Below, in pieces: positions 13,507-23,507 of a stretch of DNA of 64,000 bases. Source of the DNA: Marinobacter sp. SS5-14b. Lineage in GTDB: Bacteria; Pseudomonadota; Gammaproteobacteria; Pseudomonadales; Oleiphilaceae. The notes below the pieces were generated by a model that was given only the letters and a program-made list of their open reading frames with translations, did not search any database and was not told the origin of the DNA. The translations under genes were made by a program, and so were the position numbers. The stretch lies in NCBI RefSeq assembly GCF_030541005.1, contig NZ_JASSVM010000010.1, positions 1 to 64,000 of the forward strand, given 5' to 3'. The number at the start of each line of letters is the position of its first letter. Position 1 is the first letter of the stretch.

Positions 13507-16500
13507 TGACCACAGGTTATGCGGAGTTGTTCTGTTTCAGTAACTTCACGTTTTTAACCGGGGCGTCGCACCCCCATGAGCTGGCCGAACGGGCGTTGGA
13601 GCTTGGTTATCACGCGATTGCAATTACCGATGCCTGTTCGGTGGCGGGCATTCCCAGAGCGTGGGCCGCCCTGAAAGACAGCCCGGTCAAATTGATTACC
13701 GGCAGCTGGTTTGAGCTGGACGATGCGCCAACCGGAATCGCTGCCCCCCGCTTCATCCTGCTGGCCCAAACCCGAAAAGGCTACGGCCAGCTGTGTCAGC
13801 TGATCACCACCGGCCGCCGCCGGGCCGAGAAAGGCCAATACCGGCTGTTTGCAAAAGATATTGAAACCCACGAGCTGGATAACTGCCTGTGCCTCTGGTT
13901 ACCCCCAACACTGGCACAAGCCAGCACCGACCAAGCCCGTGTGTGTGGCGAATGGTTGCAGCGGTTGTTTGAACATCGCCTGCGTATTGCCGCTAGCCGA
14001 ACCCTTGAAGCCGGTGAAGAGCGCCAACTGGCCCGGGTACACTCGCTGGCTGACCACCTACGCTGCCCGGTTGTGGCCACCGGAGAGGTACACATGCACA
14101 ACCGGGAACGTCAGCCACTTCAGGATGTACTGGCCGCGTTGCGCCATCACAACACCCTGGAAAGTGCCGGCCACTGTCTGTTCCAGAATGGTGAGCGTTA
14201 CCTGCGCCCGCTTCCGGTATTGCAACGTCTTTTTCCGGAAGCCTGGTTGCAAGAAACCGTCAAGGTTGCCAACAGTTGCCGTTTTGAGCCTGGCAGCCTT
14301 CGCTATGAATACCCACCCGATCTGGTGCCGGCCAATGAAACGCCCGCCGCCTACCTCAAACGCCTGACTCGGGAAGGTGAGCAGCGCCGTTACCCCGAAG
14401 GCACTCCGATGAAGGTTCAAGCCCTGATCCGCAAAGAACTGGGGCTGATCTCGGAGCTGAATTACGAACACTACTTTTTGACCATCCACGATATCGTCGC
14501 CTTTGCCCGCAGCCAGGGCATTTTGTGCCAGGGGCGTGGTTCGGCGGCCAATTCAGCCGTCTGCTACTGCCTTGGCATCACCGAGGTGAACCCGGCCAGG
14601 GTTGAGCTGTTATTTGAACGATTCATATCCAAAGACCGGGACGAACCCCCGGATATCGATGTGGATTTCGAGCACCAGCGCCGTGAAGAAGTGATTCAGT
14701 ACATTTACCAACGCTACGGCAGGGAACGTGCAGCTCTGGCCGCCACGGTTATAAGGTATCGCCCCCGCAGCGCTATAAGGGATGTTGGTAAGGCACTGGG
14801 CTTTGATGCCGCGCTGGTGGAGAAACTGCTGGACGGCATCGACTGGCGAGACAAGGCCACCAACTGGCGCCAGCAGATTCTGGACAAGGGGTTGACCCGC
14901 AACCCCAAAGTGGCAGATCAGTTTTTTACCCTGGTGAACACCCTGCTCGGCTTCCCGCGCCACCTGTCCCAGCACGTCGGCGGTTTTGTCATTAGCGCTG
15001 GCCCCCTGGCAGAACTGGTGCCGGTAGAAAACGCCGCTATGGCCGATCGCACGGTGATTCAGTGGGACAAAGACGATCTGGAAAGTCTCGGCCTGATGAA
15101 AGTGGACGTGCTCGCCTTGGGCATGCTGACCGCCATTCGTAAGGCACTGGAGTTGATCAGTGAAGAAAGTGGCAACACCTTCACCATGCAGGATGTGCCC
15201 CAGGAAGATCCGGCCACCTACGCCATGCTGCAAAAAGGCGACAGCATCGGCGTGTTCCAGGTGGAATCCCGGGCACAGATCAACATGCTCCCGCGCCTGA
15301 AACCGGAAACGTATTACGACCTGGTGATCGAAGTCGCCATCGTCCGCCCCGGCCCCATTCAAGGCGATATGGTGCATCCTTACCTGCGCCGAAAACACGG
15401 ACTGGAACCGGTAGAATTCCCCAACGATGAGGTGCGTCAGGTGCTGGAACGCACCCTGGGCGTGCCCATCTTTCAGGAACAGGTCATCAAACTGGCCATG
15501 GTGGCCGCCGGCTTCAGTGCTGGCGAAGCCGACAAACTGCGCCGCGCCATGGCCGCATGGAAATCCCATGGCGACCTCACCCCATTCCGGGACAAGCTGA
15601 TCAATGGCATGCTCGAGCGAGGCCATGACCCAGACTTTGCCGAGCGCCTATACTTACAAATCTGTGGCTTTGGCGGTTACGGCTTTCCGGAATCCCACGC
15701 CGCCAGCTTCGCCTTACTGGTGTACGTTTCCGCCTGGATCAAACGCCACCACCCGGCCGCCTTCTACTGCGCCCTGCTCAACAGCCAGCCCATGGGGTTC
15801 TACTCCCCCAGCCAGCTGGTGCAAGACGCGAAACGCCATAACGTGGCCGTACTCCCGCCAGACGTCAACCACAGCCACTGGGAGCACACCTTGCAAGGCA
15901 CGGAAAGACAGCTTCGCCTTGGATTGAGAATCATCCAGGGTCTCTCAAAAAGTGGCGGCACCAATATCCACCTGCACCGTCCAGAAAGCGGCTATCAGTC
16001 CGCCGCAGACTTACGCGCCCGCGCCAGCCTGAGTCAGCGGGACATGGAGCTGCTTGCCGGGGCAAACGCCATGCCCGGCTTCACCAGCAACCGCCATCAG
16101 GCCTACTGGCAACTGCTGGAACACGAAGAACCCGCCGAACTCTTCGCCAACGAAGCCATGGCCGATTACCAACCCCAGCCCTGCAACCTGCTCCCCGAAC
16201 CCACCGAGGGCCAGAACGTCCTCGCCGACTACAGCAGCCAGGGCCTCACCCTGCAAAGACACCCCCTCGCCCTGCTCCGCGAACAAGGCCACCTGCGCTA
16301 CTGCCTCACCGCCGACCAACTCAAAGCCACCCGCCCCGGCATCCCCGTACAAGTAGCCGGACTGGTCACCGGCCGCCAACGCCCCGGCACCGCCTCTGGC
16401 GTCACCTTTGTCACCCTCGAAGACGAAACCGGCAACGTCAACGTCGTCGTCTGGCTAGACACCGCCCGCCGCCAACGCAAACCGTTACTCACCGCCCGGT

Positions 16501-16622
16501 TGTTACATGTGAAAGGCGTTATCGAAAAAGAGGGAGACATCATTCATGTGATGGCCGGAAAACTGTCTGACCTGAGCCACCTGATCAACTCGTTACCTGT
16601 CTCTTCCCGGGATTTTCACTGA
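13506..16622 (+). CDS. dnaE2: Error-prone DNA polymerase DnaE2 (ImuC)
   Basis: The product has 1,038 residues and is the second alpha-type replicative polymerase, which does mutagenic synthesis with ImuA and ImuB. It has an N-terminal PHP domain (FCFSNFTFLTGASHPHELAE), the polymerase motif PDIDVDFEHQRREEVIQYIY near residue 380 and GFPRHLSQHVGGFVIS. A C-terminal OB-fold (VQVAGLVTGRQRPGTASGV) lies near residue 950. The ATG at 13506 overlaps the imuB stop; a GTG four codons upstream is less likely. It is the last gene of the SOS operon and is followed by a structured intergenic element. Confidence 0.95.
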   Translation: MTTGYAELFCFSNFTFLTGASHPHELAERALELGYHAIAITDACSVAGIPRAWAALKDSPVKLITGSWFELDDAPTGIAAPRFILLAQTRKGYGQLCQLITTGRRRAEKGQYRLFAKDIETHELDNCLCLWLPPTLAQASTDQARVCGEWLQRLFEHRLRIAASRTLEAGEERQLARVHSLADHLRCPVVATGEVHMHNRERQPLQDVLAALRHHNTLESAGHCLFQNGERYLRPLPVLQRLFPEAWLQETVKVANSCRFEPGSLRYEYPPDLVPANETPAAYLKRLTREGEQRRYPEGTPMKVQALIRKELGLISELNYEHYFLTIHDIVAFARSQGILCQGRGSAANSAVCYCLGITEVNPARVELLFERFISKDRDEPPDIDVDFEHQRREEVIQYIYQRYGRERAALAATVIRYRPRSAIRDVGKALGFDAALVEKLLDGIDWRDKATNWRQQILDKGLTRNPKVADQFFTLVNTLLGFPRHLSQHVGGFVISAGPLAELVPVENAAMADRTVIQWDKDDLESLGLMKVDVLALGMLTAIRKALELISEESGNTFTMQDVPQEDPATYAMLQKGDSIGVFQVESRAQINMLPRLKPETYYDLVIEVAIVRPGPIQGDMVHPYLRRKHGLEPVEFPNDEVRQVLERTLGVPIFQEQVIKLAMVAAGFSAGEADKLRRAMAAWKSHGDLTPFRDKLINGMLERGHDPDFAERLYLQICGFGGYGFPESHAASFALLVYVSAWIKRHHPAAFYCALLNSQPMGFYSPSQLVQDAKRHNVAVLPPDVNHSHWEHTLQGTERQLRLGLRIIQGLSKSGGTNIHLHRPESGYQSAADLRARASLSQRDMELLAGANAMPGFTSNRHQAYWQLLEHEEPAELFANEAMADYQPQPCNLLPEPTEGQNVLADYSSQGLTLQRHPLALLREQGHLRYCLTADQLKATRPGIPVQVAGLVTGRQRPGTASGVTFVTLEDETGNVNVVVWLDTARRQRKPLLTARLLHVKGVIEKEGDIIHVMAGKLSDLSHLINSLPVSSRDFH

Positions 16623-16692
16623 AACGCACCAAACGCCAACAACAACACGTACTCATAAGCTTTAGCAACGGTCAGCTCGAAAGTTAGAAGCG

Positions 16693-16881
16693 CCAGTGTG
16701 GGACTGCTTTCCAAAAATCTCGGAGGCCATGGATGGCCGGAGCGAAGCGCCACAGGGGCTCAGCCGAGCGCTTTTGAAGCAATGCTTCATGCGACAGCTG
16801 AGCGACCACAATCTGTGATTGTGGGCCGGACCCCGAAGGGGTGCCGCAAGGAGCGTTTTTTGGAAAGCAGTCCCACACTGG
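16693..16881 (+). repeat. Structured intergenic element, copy 1 (long form)
   Basis: The outer arms 16693-16717 and 16857-16881 are perfectly complementary over 25 bp. The conserved core begins TCCAAAAATCTCGGAGGCC and ends GCAAGGAGCGTTTTTTGGA. Inside lie the hairpins GGCCATGGATGGCC, GCTCAGC/GCTGAGC around GAAGCAATGCTTC, CCACAATCTGTGATTGTGG and ACCCCGAAGGGGT. It starts about 70 bases after dnaE2, in the same orientation. Copies 2 and 3 share the core but have different arms. The intergenic region 16623-16983 holds only this and the oad terminator. Confidence 0.85.
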
Positions 16882-16927
16882 TGCCCCCCTAAATCGCAGG
16901 CTACTGGACACAAACTCCCGAAGTCAG

Positions 16928-16956
16928 AAAAAAGAAAACCCCGCCGAAGCAGGGTT
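16928..16956 (-). terminator. Rho-independent terminator of the oadGAB operon
   Basis: On the minus strand the stem AACCCTGC/GCGGGGTT has a TTCG loop and is followed by TTTTCTTTTTT. It lies 27 bases after the oadB stop. Confidence 0.85.
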
Positions 16957-16983
16957 CTCTATAAGTACAGACGCGAAAAACAA

Positions 16984-18318
16984 TCAGCTCAGAAGCTTGA
17001 TCATCACACCCGCTGCAACCGCAGAGCCGATAACACCAGCCACGTTCGGGCCCATCGCGTGCATCAGCAGGAAGTTCTGCGGGTTCGCCTCAAGCCCAAC
17101 CTTGTTGGACACCCGCGCTGCCATTGGCACCGCAGACACCCCGGCAGAACCAATCAACGGGTTGATAGGCTCCTTGGTGAACTTGTTCATCAACTTCGCC
17201 ATCAGAACACCTGAGGCCGTACCAACACCGAAAGCCACAATACCCAGGCCGAGGATGCCCAGAGTCTGGCCATCCAGGAACTTGTCTGCCATCAGCTTGG
17301 AGCCAACCGACAAACCCAGGAAAATGGTCACAATGTTGATCAGAGCATTCTGGGCAGTATCGCTCAAACGCTCTACCACGCCACACTCGCGCATCAGGTT
17401 ACCGAAGCAGAACATACCCAGCAGCGGCGCCGCATCCGGCAGGAACAACACCACGGCAATCAGAACAACCAGAGGAAAAACGATCTTCTCTTTCTTGCTC
17501 ACCGGCCGCAATTGCGACATCTTGATGGCGCGTTCTTTCTGATTCGTCAGCGCCTTCATGATCGGTGGCTGGATCATCGGTACCAGCGCCATGTAAGCGT
17601 AGGCCGAGACCGCAATTGCACCCAGAAGGTGAGGCGCCAGTACACTGGACACGTAGATCGACGTAGGGCCGTCAGCTCCACCGATAATACCAATGGCCGC
17701 CGCTTCAAGTATGGTGAAGTCCAGAACGCCCAGCCAGTCCAGCAGAGCTGCGCCAAGAACAGTACCAAAGATACCGAACTGAGCCGCAGCACCGAGCAGC
17801 AGCGTCTTCGGATTTGCCAGCAACGGACCAAAATCGGTCATCGCACCAACGCCCATGAAGATCAGCAGCGGCCCTATGGTGCTGCCAATCACCACGGAGT
17901 AGAAGTTATACAGCATGCCATTGCCATAACCGAAGTCCTGGGCTAACGAATTGGCCATGGCCATTTCAGAATAGCTGGCTTCTTTGATCGCCTCCTTGAA
18001 CAGGTCTTTCAACTCAGGCGTAACCGCCTGACCAGCCTGATAGGCCACATCCAGAGGCATTGCCAAGGCTGCAAGGATTTCGGTAGAGCCATTCTTCAGT
18101 GCGAAGTGGATGGCATTTTCCGCCGCAGTCAGAGCAAGCCCTGCCTCCGGAATATTCGCCAGAATGCCACCGAACCCGATAGGGACCAGTAGCAGTGGCT
18201 CAAACCCTTTGCGAATCGCAAGGAACAGGAGAAGAAGGCCGATGGCGATCATCACCACCTGCCCAATTTCTATGTTGAACAGGCCACTGCCCGTCCACAA
18301 CGTCATTAATTTATCCAT
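16984..18318 (-). CDS. oadB: Oxaloacetate decarboxylase beta subunit, sodium pump
   Basis: The product has 444 residues and is the membrane subunit that couples decarboxylation of carboxybiotin to sodium export. The sequence is hydrophobic throughout, with about nine or more membrane segments. Family motifs include [16 protein letters not shown], in the region that binds sodium and proton, and [18 protein letters not shown]. It is the last gene of oadG-oadA-oadB, 13 bases after oadA, and is followed by a terminator. Confidence 0.95.
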   Translation of the reverse strand: MDKLMTLWTGSGLFNIEIGQVVMIAIGLLLLFLAIRKGFEPLLLVPIGFGGILANIPEAGLALTAAENAIHFALKNGSTEILAALAMPLDVAYQAGQAVTPELKDLFKEAIKEASYSEMAMANSLAQDFGYGNGMLYNFYSVVIGSTIGPLLIFMGVGAMTDFGPLLANPKTLLLGAAAQFGIFGTVLGAALLDWLGVLDFTILEAAAIGIIGGADGPTSIYVSSVLAPHLLGAIAVSAYAYMALVPMIQPPIMKALTNQKERAIKMSQLRPVSKKEKIVFPLVVLIAVVLFLPDAAPLLGMFCFGNLMRECGVVERLSDTAQNALINIVTIFLGLSVGSKLMADKFLDGQTLGILGLGIVAFGVGTASGVLMAKLMNKFTKEPINPLIGSAGVSAVPMAARVSNKVGLEANPQNFLLMHAMGPNVAGVIGSAVAAGVMIKLLS

Positions 18319-18331
18319 GGAATGCTGGCCC

Positions 18332-20113
18332 TTATGCGATTGTCAGCATTTCATCATCAGGTTGAACGGCATCACCGACCTTGATGAAGATTTCACCGAT
18401 AGTTCCTGCCTTGGGCGCGCGGATCTCGGTTTCCATTTTCATGGCCTCGAGGATGATCAACACATCACCCTCTTCTACTGCGTCACCTGGAGAAACCTGA
18501 ATCTTGAAGATATTGCCACCCAACGGAGCAACCACCGGCTCACCTTCACCCACTGGCGCAGGTGAAGAAGCTGCAGGTGCAGAAGCGGATGTACCGTCAC
18601 CCTGAATCTGGGTGATTTCACCGCCCTCGGAAACCGCAACCACAAACTTCTTGCCGTTCACGTCCACAGTGTAAGTCTCTGGACCTTCAGACTTCTTGGC
18701 CGGAGCGACATCACCTGCACTTGGTACCGGCTCAAACGCGTCCGGGTTACCACGGTTTTCCAGGAACTTCAGGCCGATCTGTGGGAACAGAGCATAAGTC
18801 AGCACGTCGTCCACTTCCTGACCAGCCAGCTTGAAGCCCTTTTCATCCGCCAGCTTTTTCAGCTCGTCGGTCAGCTTGTCCATTTCCGGCTCAATCAGAT
18901 CCGCCGGTCGGCAGGTAACCACTTCCTTGCCATCCAGAACACGTTCCTGCAATTCCTTGTTCATTGGAGCCGGTGCAGCACCGTACTCGCCTTTGAGGAT
19001 TGCGGAGGTTTCTTTGGAGATGGACTTGTAGCGCTCGCCGGTCAGAACGTTCAACACCGCCTGGGTACCCACAATCTGGGAAGTCGGCGTTACCAGCGGA
19101 ATGAAGCCCAGGTCTTCGCGAACTTTGGGAATTTCGTCCAGAACCTGGTCGAATTTATCACTCGCGTTCTGCTCACGGAGCTGGTTTTCCATGTTGGTCA
19201 GCATGCCACCCGGCACCTGGGCAATCAGGATTCGGGAATCCGTGCCTCTGAGGCTGCCTTCAAATTTGGCGTACTTTTTACGAACTTCACGGAAGTAGCT
19301 GGCAATTTCTTCCAGCAAGTTGAGGTCCAGACCGGTATCACGGTCAGTGCCTTCCAGAATCGCAACCACCGCTTCTGTGGGCGAGTGACCGTACGTCATG
19401 CTCATCGAGGAAATCGCGGTATCCACGTTATCGATACCGGCTTCCGCCGCTTTGATCGCGGTGGCGGTCGACATACCCGTGGTGGCGTGGCACTGCATGT
19501 GGATGGGGATATCCAGTTCTTTCTTCAGACGACTGACCAGATCAAAAGCCACGTAAGGCTTGAGGATACCCGCCATATCTTTAATGGCAATGGAGTCCGC
19601 GCCCATGTCGGCCACTTCCTTCGCCAGTTCTACCCACATATCAATGGTGTGGACAGGGCTGGTGGTGTAAGCAATGGTGCCCTGGGCATGCTTGCCTGTT
19701 TTACGAACGGCCTTGATGGCGCGATCCATGTTACGGGGGTCGTTCATCGCGTCAAAAATACGGAACACATCAACGCCATTCTCGGCGGCACGCTCACAGA
19801 AACGATCGACCACATCATCCGCGTAATGGCGGTAACCCAACAGGTTCTGACCACGCAGCAGCATCTGCTGCGGAGTGTTGGGCATGGCGTTTTTCAGCTC
19901 GCGGATGCGCTCCCAGGGATCTTCGCCCAGATAACGGATACAGGAATCAAAGGTAGCTCCACCCCAGGATTCGAGAGACCAGAAACCCACTTTGTCGAGT
20001 TTCTCGGCGATTGGCAGCATGTCATCCAGCCGCATGCGGGTGGCGAGCAGGGATTGGTGCGCGTCGCGCAGAATTACATCGGTAATCCCCAGCGGTTTTT
20101 TCGTGTCAGTCAT
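18332..20113 (-). CDS. oadA: Oxaloacetate decarboxylase alpha subunit
   Basis: The product has 593 residues. The N-terminal carboxyltransferase domain ([19 protein letters not shown], metal-binding aspartate in [18 protein letters not shown]) moves CO2 from oxaloacetate to biotin. A linker rich in alanine and proline precedes the C-terminal biotinyl domain, whose EAMKMET motif puts the biotinylated lysine near residue 559. It lies between oadG and oadB. Pyruvate carboxylase subunit B is related, but the flanking beta and gamma genes decide the call. Confidence 0.95.
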   Translation of the reverse strand: MTDTKKPLGITDVILRDAHQSLLATRMRLDDMLPIAEKLDKVGFWSLESWGGATFDSCIRYLGEDPWERIRELKNAMPNTPQQMLLRGQNLLGYRHYADDVVDRFCERAAENGVDVFRIFDAMNDPRNMDRAIKAVRKTGKHAQGTIAYTTSPVHTIDMWVELAKEVADMGADSIAIKDMAGILKPYVAFDLVSRLKKELDIPIHMQCHATTGMSTATAIKAAEAGIDNVDTAISSMSMTYGHSPTEAVVAILEGTDRDTGLDLNLLEEIASYFREVRKKYAKFEGSLRGTDSRILIAQVPGGMLTNMENQLREQNASDKFDQVLDEIPKVREDLGFIPLVTPTSQIVGTQAVLNVLTGERYKSISKETSAILKGEYGAAPAPMNKELQERVLDGKEVVTCRPADLIEPEMDKLTDELKKLADEKGFKLAGQEVDDVLTYALFPQIGLKFLENRGNPDAFEPVPSAGDVAPAKKSEGPETYTVDVNGKKFVVAVSEGGEITQIQGDGTSASAPAASSPAPVGEGEPVVAPLGGNIFKIQVSPGDAVEEGDVLIILEAMKMETEIRAPKAGTIGEIFIKVGDAVQPDDEMLTIA

Positions 20114-20154
20114 CGTGTCAGCCTTCTCTTAAAAGGTTCTAATCTGTACCAGGG

Positions 20155-20406
20155 TCACTTCTTGTGGCGTGACCGGTATTGTGCAATTGCCTTCTTGATG
20201 GCCTCGGCGGTGTCAGGGTCAACCGACTCGGGCGCCTTCGGCTTGGCACGTGGCGTTTTGGCCGGGGTTGCCGGCTCTGGAAGCGCAAACCGTCCTATGA
20301 TTTTGGACATGAGGAGTGTCGCGAATACCAGAACAACCAGGAACGCGAACACAAAGCCCATGCCGGCAATCATCAGGTCAATGGCTTGTGACATCAGCTC
20401 ATTCAT
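20155..20406 (-). CDS. oadG: Oxaloacetate decarboxylase gamma subunit
   Basis: The product has 83 residues: one membrane helix near 10-32 (IAGMGFVFAFLVVLVFATLL), then an alanine- and proline-rich cytoplasmic tail. The gamma subunit assembles the alpha and beta subunits and binds zinc through its C-terminus, here RSRHKK. It is the first gene of the oad operon. The 222 bases before it, to the dbpA stop, must hold the promoter; I see no clear operator. Confidence 0.88.
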   Translation of the reverse strand: MNELMSQAIDLMIAGMGFVFAFLVVLVFATLLMSKIIGRFALPEPATPAKTPRAKPKAPESVDPDTAEAIKKAIAQYRSRHKK

Positions 20407-20628
20407 ATCGAACAGCTACCTGTATTGGTTTGTGTGATTTCCCCGTCGGCCATTCCGGCCTTTCAGACAAAAGTCTAATAGCGCGAAAATGCAAAACGGG
20501 AGGCAAAATCCTGCGTAATTTACCGTTTTCATTGACCAGGAGCAACCGAAAGCACACATTTCTATAGGGATTTTCCGAGCGCCCAGGCCTGAAAAGACAG
20601 CTTACCGGTCAACTGAAGCAGAACCGGC

Positions 20629-22002
20629 TCACAAGTATCGGACCCGGATTTTCCGCCCTTTGACCTTACCCTGCTCAAGCCGGGCCAGAGCCTTGTCTGC
20701 CCAGTCCACGTCGACCGCCACAAAACACTGAAAATCGAACAGGTCGATCTTACCCACCGCAGAACCAGGAATACCGGCGTCACCGGTCAAGGCCCCGAGC
20801 ACATCCCCGGGGCGCACTTTTTCTTTACGGCCGCCCGCCAGACACAGAGTTTTCATCGGCGGAGTGACTGGCCGCAAGGGCTCAGCCAGCAACTTGCTGG
20901 TATCACCCCACACTGCCGCACGACCACGAGCAGACTCCAGGCGCGAAATTTTGTGGCCCTGCTTCGGGGTACACAGCGTTACCGCATGGCCCTGCTCCCC
21001 GGCCCGACCGGTTCTCCCGATCCTGTGGGTGTAAACTTCCGGATCTCGTGCTGGCTCCGCATTGATGACCAACGGCAGGCCCTTGATATCCAACCCCCGG
21101 GCCGCGACATCGGTCGCCACCAAAACGGTACAACTCTGGTTAGCAAATTTCGCCAGAGTGCCGTCACGGTCTTTCTGCTCCAGATCGCCATGCAGCGCCG
21201 AGGCAGCAAACCCAAGGTGCTGGAGCTCAGCCGTCAGATCATCGCAATCCCGCTTGGTGGTACAAAACACCAGGCTCGCGGTCGGCTGAAACCTGGACAA
21301 CAATCCCGCCACCGCGGTTACCTGCTGGTCAGGCGCGATTTCGTAGAAAAGCTCTTCAATAGTGGCCGTCGAATCCGCCGCCTCCACCCTCACATCGGCA
21401 GGATCTACCTGAAAACGCTCACTCAGCGTTCTGATAGGCGCCGGCCAGGTCGCCGAAAACAACAGCGTCTGTCGTGATGACGGTGTCTGGGACAGAATCG
21501 AGGTCATCACTTCCTCGAACCCCATGTCCAGCATTCGATCGGCTTCATCCAGCACCAGTGTTTTCAGTTGATCCAGAGCCAAGGTGCCTTTGCGCAGGTG
21601 ATCCTCAACACGGCCAGGCGTGCCAACGATGATGTGAGCACCATGGCTGAGCGAACCTATCTGAGGCCCTATCGACACGCCCCCACAAAGCGTAAGTACT
21701 TTGACATTCTCTTTTGCCCGGGCAAGCTCCCGCAGAGCTTTGGCAACCTGATCCGCCAGCTCACGAGTGGGGCACAGCACCAGCGCTTGCACGGCAAACT
21801 GCTTTGGTCGCAGTTTTTCAATGAGCGGAATACCGAAGGCCGCCGTCTTGCCGCTGCCCGTCTGAGCCATGGCGATAACATCCCTGCCCGCCATGGCCGG
21901 TGGTAATGCTTCGATCTGTATCCCGGTAGGCTCAGTGAAACCCAACCGATCAAGGTTGGTCAGCATGGACGAAGACAGGCCAAGCTCTTTAAAAGAAGAC
22001 AT
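20629..22002 (-). CDS. dbpA: ATP-dependent RNA helicase DbpA
   Basis: This 457-residue DEAD-box helicase acts in 50S ribosome assembly. Motifs in order are the Q motif (GFTEPTGIQIEALP), AQTGSGKT, PTRELA, VLDEADRML, FSATWP and HRIGRTGRAG. The C-terminal 75 residues form the DbpA RNA-binding domain that recognises hairpin 92 of 23S rRNA (GDAGIPGSAVGKIDLFDFQC). The start is MSSFKELGL. It is a single-gene unit divergent from yaiL. Confidence 0.95.
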   Translation of the reverse strand: MSSFKELGLSSSMLTNLDRLGFTEPTGIQIEALPPAMAGRDVIAMAQTGSGKTAAFGIPLIEKLRPKQFAVQALVLCPTRELADQVAKALRELARAKENVKVLTLCGGVSIGPQIGSLSHGAHIIVGTPGRVEDHLRKGTLALDQLKTLVLDEADRMLDMGFEEVMTSILSQTPSSRQTLLFSATWPAPIRTLSERFQVDPADVRVEAADSTATIEELFYEIAPDQQVTAVAGLLSRFQPTASLVFCTTKRDCDDLTAELQHLGFAASALHGDLEQKDRDGTLAKFANQSCTVLVATDVAARGLDIKGLPLVINAEPARDPEVYTHRIGRTGRAGEQGHAVTLCTPKQGHKISRLESARGRAAVWGDTSKLLAEPLRPVTPPMKTLCLAGGRKEKVRPGDVLGALTGDAGIPGSAVGKIDLFDFQCFVAVDVDWADKALARLEQGKVKGRKIRVRYL

Positions 22003-22106
22003 AGAAAAATCCGTGGGGTGAGTAATCGTGGGTTATTGAGAGTGCACTGACGGCGTATACTAAAACGAAATTTCATGAAGTTTATCACGAATACACGGAG
22101 TCACTG

Positions 22107-22643
22107 ATGGCGTCTTTGCAGGAACAACTACTCAAAGCCGGGCTGGCCGATGAGAAAAAAGCCAAATCCATACGCAGCGAAAAGCGCAAGCAGCGCAAGC
22201 AGCAGCCCAAAGGTACCGTTCAGGTCAACGAAGCCGAAGAGCGAGCCCGCCAGGCGCGTCAGGAAAAAGCGGAGCGTGATCGCCAGCTGAACCTTGAGCG
22301 GAAGCAGGAAGCCGACAAGAAAGCCATTCAGGCCCAGATTCGGCAATTAATTGAAACGAACCGCCTGAACCGCAGCCGGGGCGAAACGTCTTACCAGTTT
22401 GTGGACGGCACAAAGATCAAGAAGATCCTGGTGGACGACAAGATGGTGGATCAACTTTCCCGGGGCAGGCTCGCCATAGTGGCACTGGGAGACAGCTACG
22501 AAGTGGTGCCAGACAAAGTGGCCCGCAAGATTATGGAGCGCGACGAAGCTGCGGTCATTTCGCTGCACGACCGGAAGCAGGATGACGCGGGCGAAGATGA
22601 CCCCTATGCCGGGTATGAAATTCCAGATGACCTGATGTGGTGA
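22107..22643 (+). CDS. yaiL: DUF2058 family protein YaiL
   Basis: The product has 178 residues. A highly charged, coiled-coil-like N-terminal half (about residues 15-90, rich in K, R, E, Q) is followed by a compact domain (YQFVDGTKIKKILVDDKMVD, GDSYEVVPDKVARKI). The family is common in gammaproteobacteria and is sometimes called nucleoprotein or polynucleotide-associated enzyme. Its biochemical role is not established. A strong terminator follows at once. Confidence 0.88.
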   Translation: MASLQEQLLKAGLADEKKAKSIRSEKRKQRKQQPKGTVQVNEAEERARQARQEKAERDRQLNLERKQEADKKAIQAQIRQLIETNRLNRSRGETSYQFVDGTKIKKILVDDKMVDQLSRGRLAIVALGDSYEVVPDKVARKIMERDEAAVISLHDRKQDDAGEDDPYAGYEIPDDLMW

Positions 22644-22652
22644 TACAGACAC

Positions 22653-22680
22653 AAAAAACCCCGCAAGAGCGGGGTTTTTT
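22653..22680. terminator. Bidirectional Rho-independent terminator
   Basis: The stem ACCCCGC/GCGGGGT has an AAGA loop and is flanked by A6 and T6. It serves yaiL on the plus strand and can also end the tRNA transcript coming from the right. Confidence 0.93.
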
Positions 22681-22688
22681 GTGAAATA

Positions 22689-22765
22689 TGGCGCGGCTGG
22701 GAGGATTCGAACCTCCGACCGCCTGGTTCGTAGCCAGGTACTCTATCCAGCTGAGCTACAGCCGC
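22689..22765 (-). tRNA. tRNA-Arg (anticodon ACG), copy 1
   Basis: Cloverleaf on the minus strand: acceptor GCGGCTG/CAGCCGC, anticodon loop CTACGAA between CCTGG and CCAGG, T-loop GGTTCGAATCC, encoded CCA. It is identical in sequence to the copy 97 bases upstream in the same transcript. The A at the wobble position is probably edited to inosine. Confidence 0.97.
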
Positions 22766-22785
22766 TAAAAACGGGTTTGCGATAA

Positions 22786-22862
22786 TGGCGCGGCTGGGAG
22801 GATTCGAACCTCCGACCGCCTGGTTCGTAGCCAGGTACTCTATCCAGCTGAGCTACAGCCGC
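22786..22862 (-). tRNA. tRNA-Arg (anticodon ACG), copy 2
   Basis: Same sequence as 22689-22765, with CCA encoded. It forms a tandem cluster with tRNA-Ser to the right, and all read leftwards. Confidence 0.97.
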
Positions 22863-22920
22863 ACATTCATTCGCAATGGTTGAACGCTACATCAACCGAT
22901 TCTCAGTTTCCCCGAAAGGA

Positions 22921-23012
<92 letters not shown>

Positions 23013-23096
23013 TTGAGAACGGGGCGTATACTACCATAATTTTTCTGTTTTCATAGGGTTGACACGAGATTTTTCTGGTCGATTTCCCCATCCATT

Positions 23097-23131
23097 AAAA
23101 AAGCCGCCCAGGTTTCCCATGAGCGGCTTTT
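23097..23131 (-). terminator. Rho-independent terminator after csrA
   Basis: The stem AAAAGCCGC/GCGGCTTTT on the minus strand encloses a 15-base loop and is followed by T-rich sequence, a few bases after the csrA stop. Confidence 0.85.
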
Positions 23132-23137
23132 ATCTGA

Positions 23138-23335
23138 TCAACTATTGCCCGGTTCCGGCTCTTCAGAACCTTTTTCGGACTGAATCCGTTGATAGATTTC
23201 TTCACGGTGAACGGCCACATCTTTGGGTGCGTTAACACCGATACGAACCTGGTTCCCCTTCACTCCCAGAACGGTGACGGTAACCTCGTCTCCGATCATC
23301 AGAGTTTCGCCAACACGGCGAGTTAGAATCAACAT
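23138..23335 (-). CDS. csrA: Carbon storage regulator CsrA
   Basis: The product has 65 residues. CsrA dimers bind GGA motifs in mRNA leaders and control translation of carbon-storage, motility and biofilm genes. The N-terminal [18 protein letters not shown] and the RNA-contact segment [12 protein letters not shown] are intact, including the key arginine near residue 44. It is preceded by lysC and alaS, the usual order in gammaproteobacteria. Confidence 0.97.
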   Translation of the reverse strand: MLILTRRVGETLMIGDEVTVTVLGVKGNQVRIGVNAPKDVAVHREEIYQRIQSEKGSEEPEPGNS

Positions 23336-23507
23336 ATCCCTTACTCCCTATTGCAGAGCTACCTGTTCCGACTATGACTACTATTTACTTATTGCTTTTA
23401 TAAAGAGATCACTGGCCACACTGAAGACGCAATAATACTTATGCTCATCCGCGCCTTGATAGCTATAGACAATAATCTCAGAAAGTGCACGTCAGAGCAT
23501 CCGGCTC

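Noticed and set aside
16684..16913. Short frames on both strands across the structured element at 16693-16881
   Set aside because: They arise from the palindrome, appear on both strands alike and recur in copies 2 and 3 only as far as the repeat extends.
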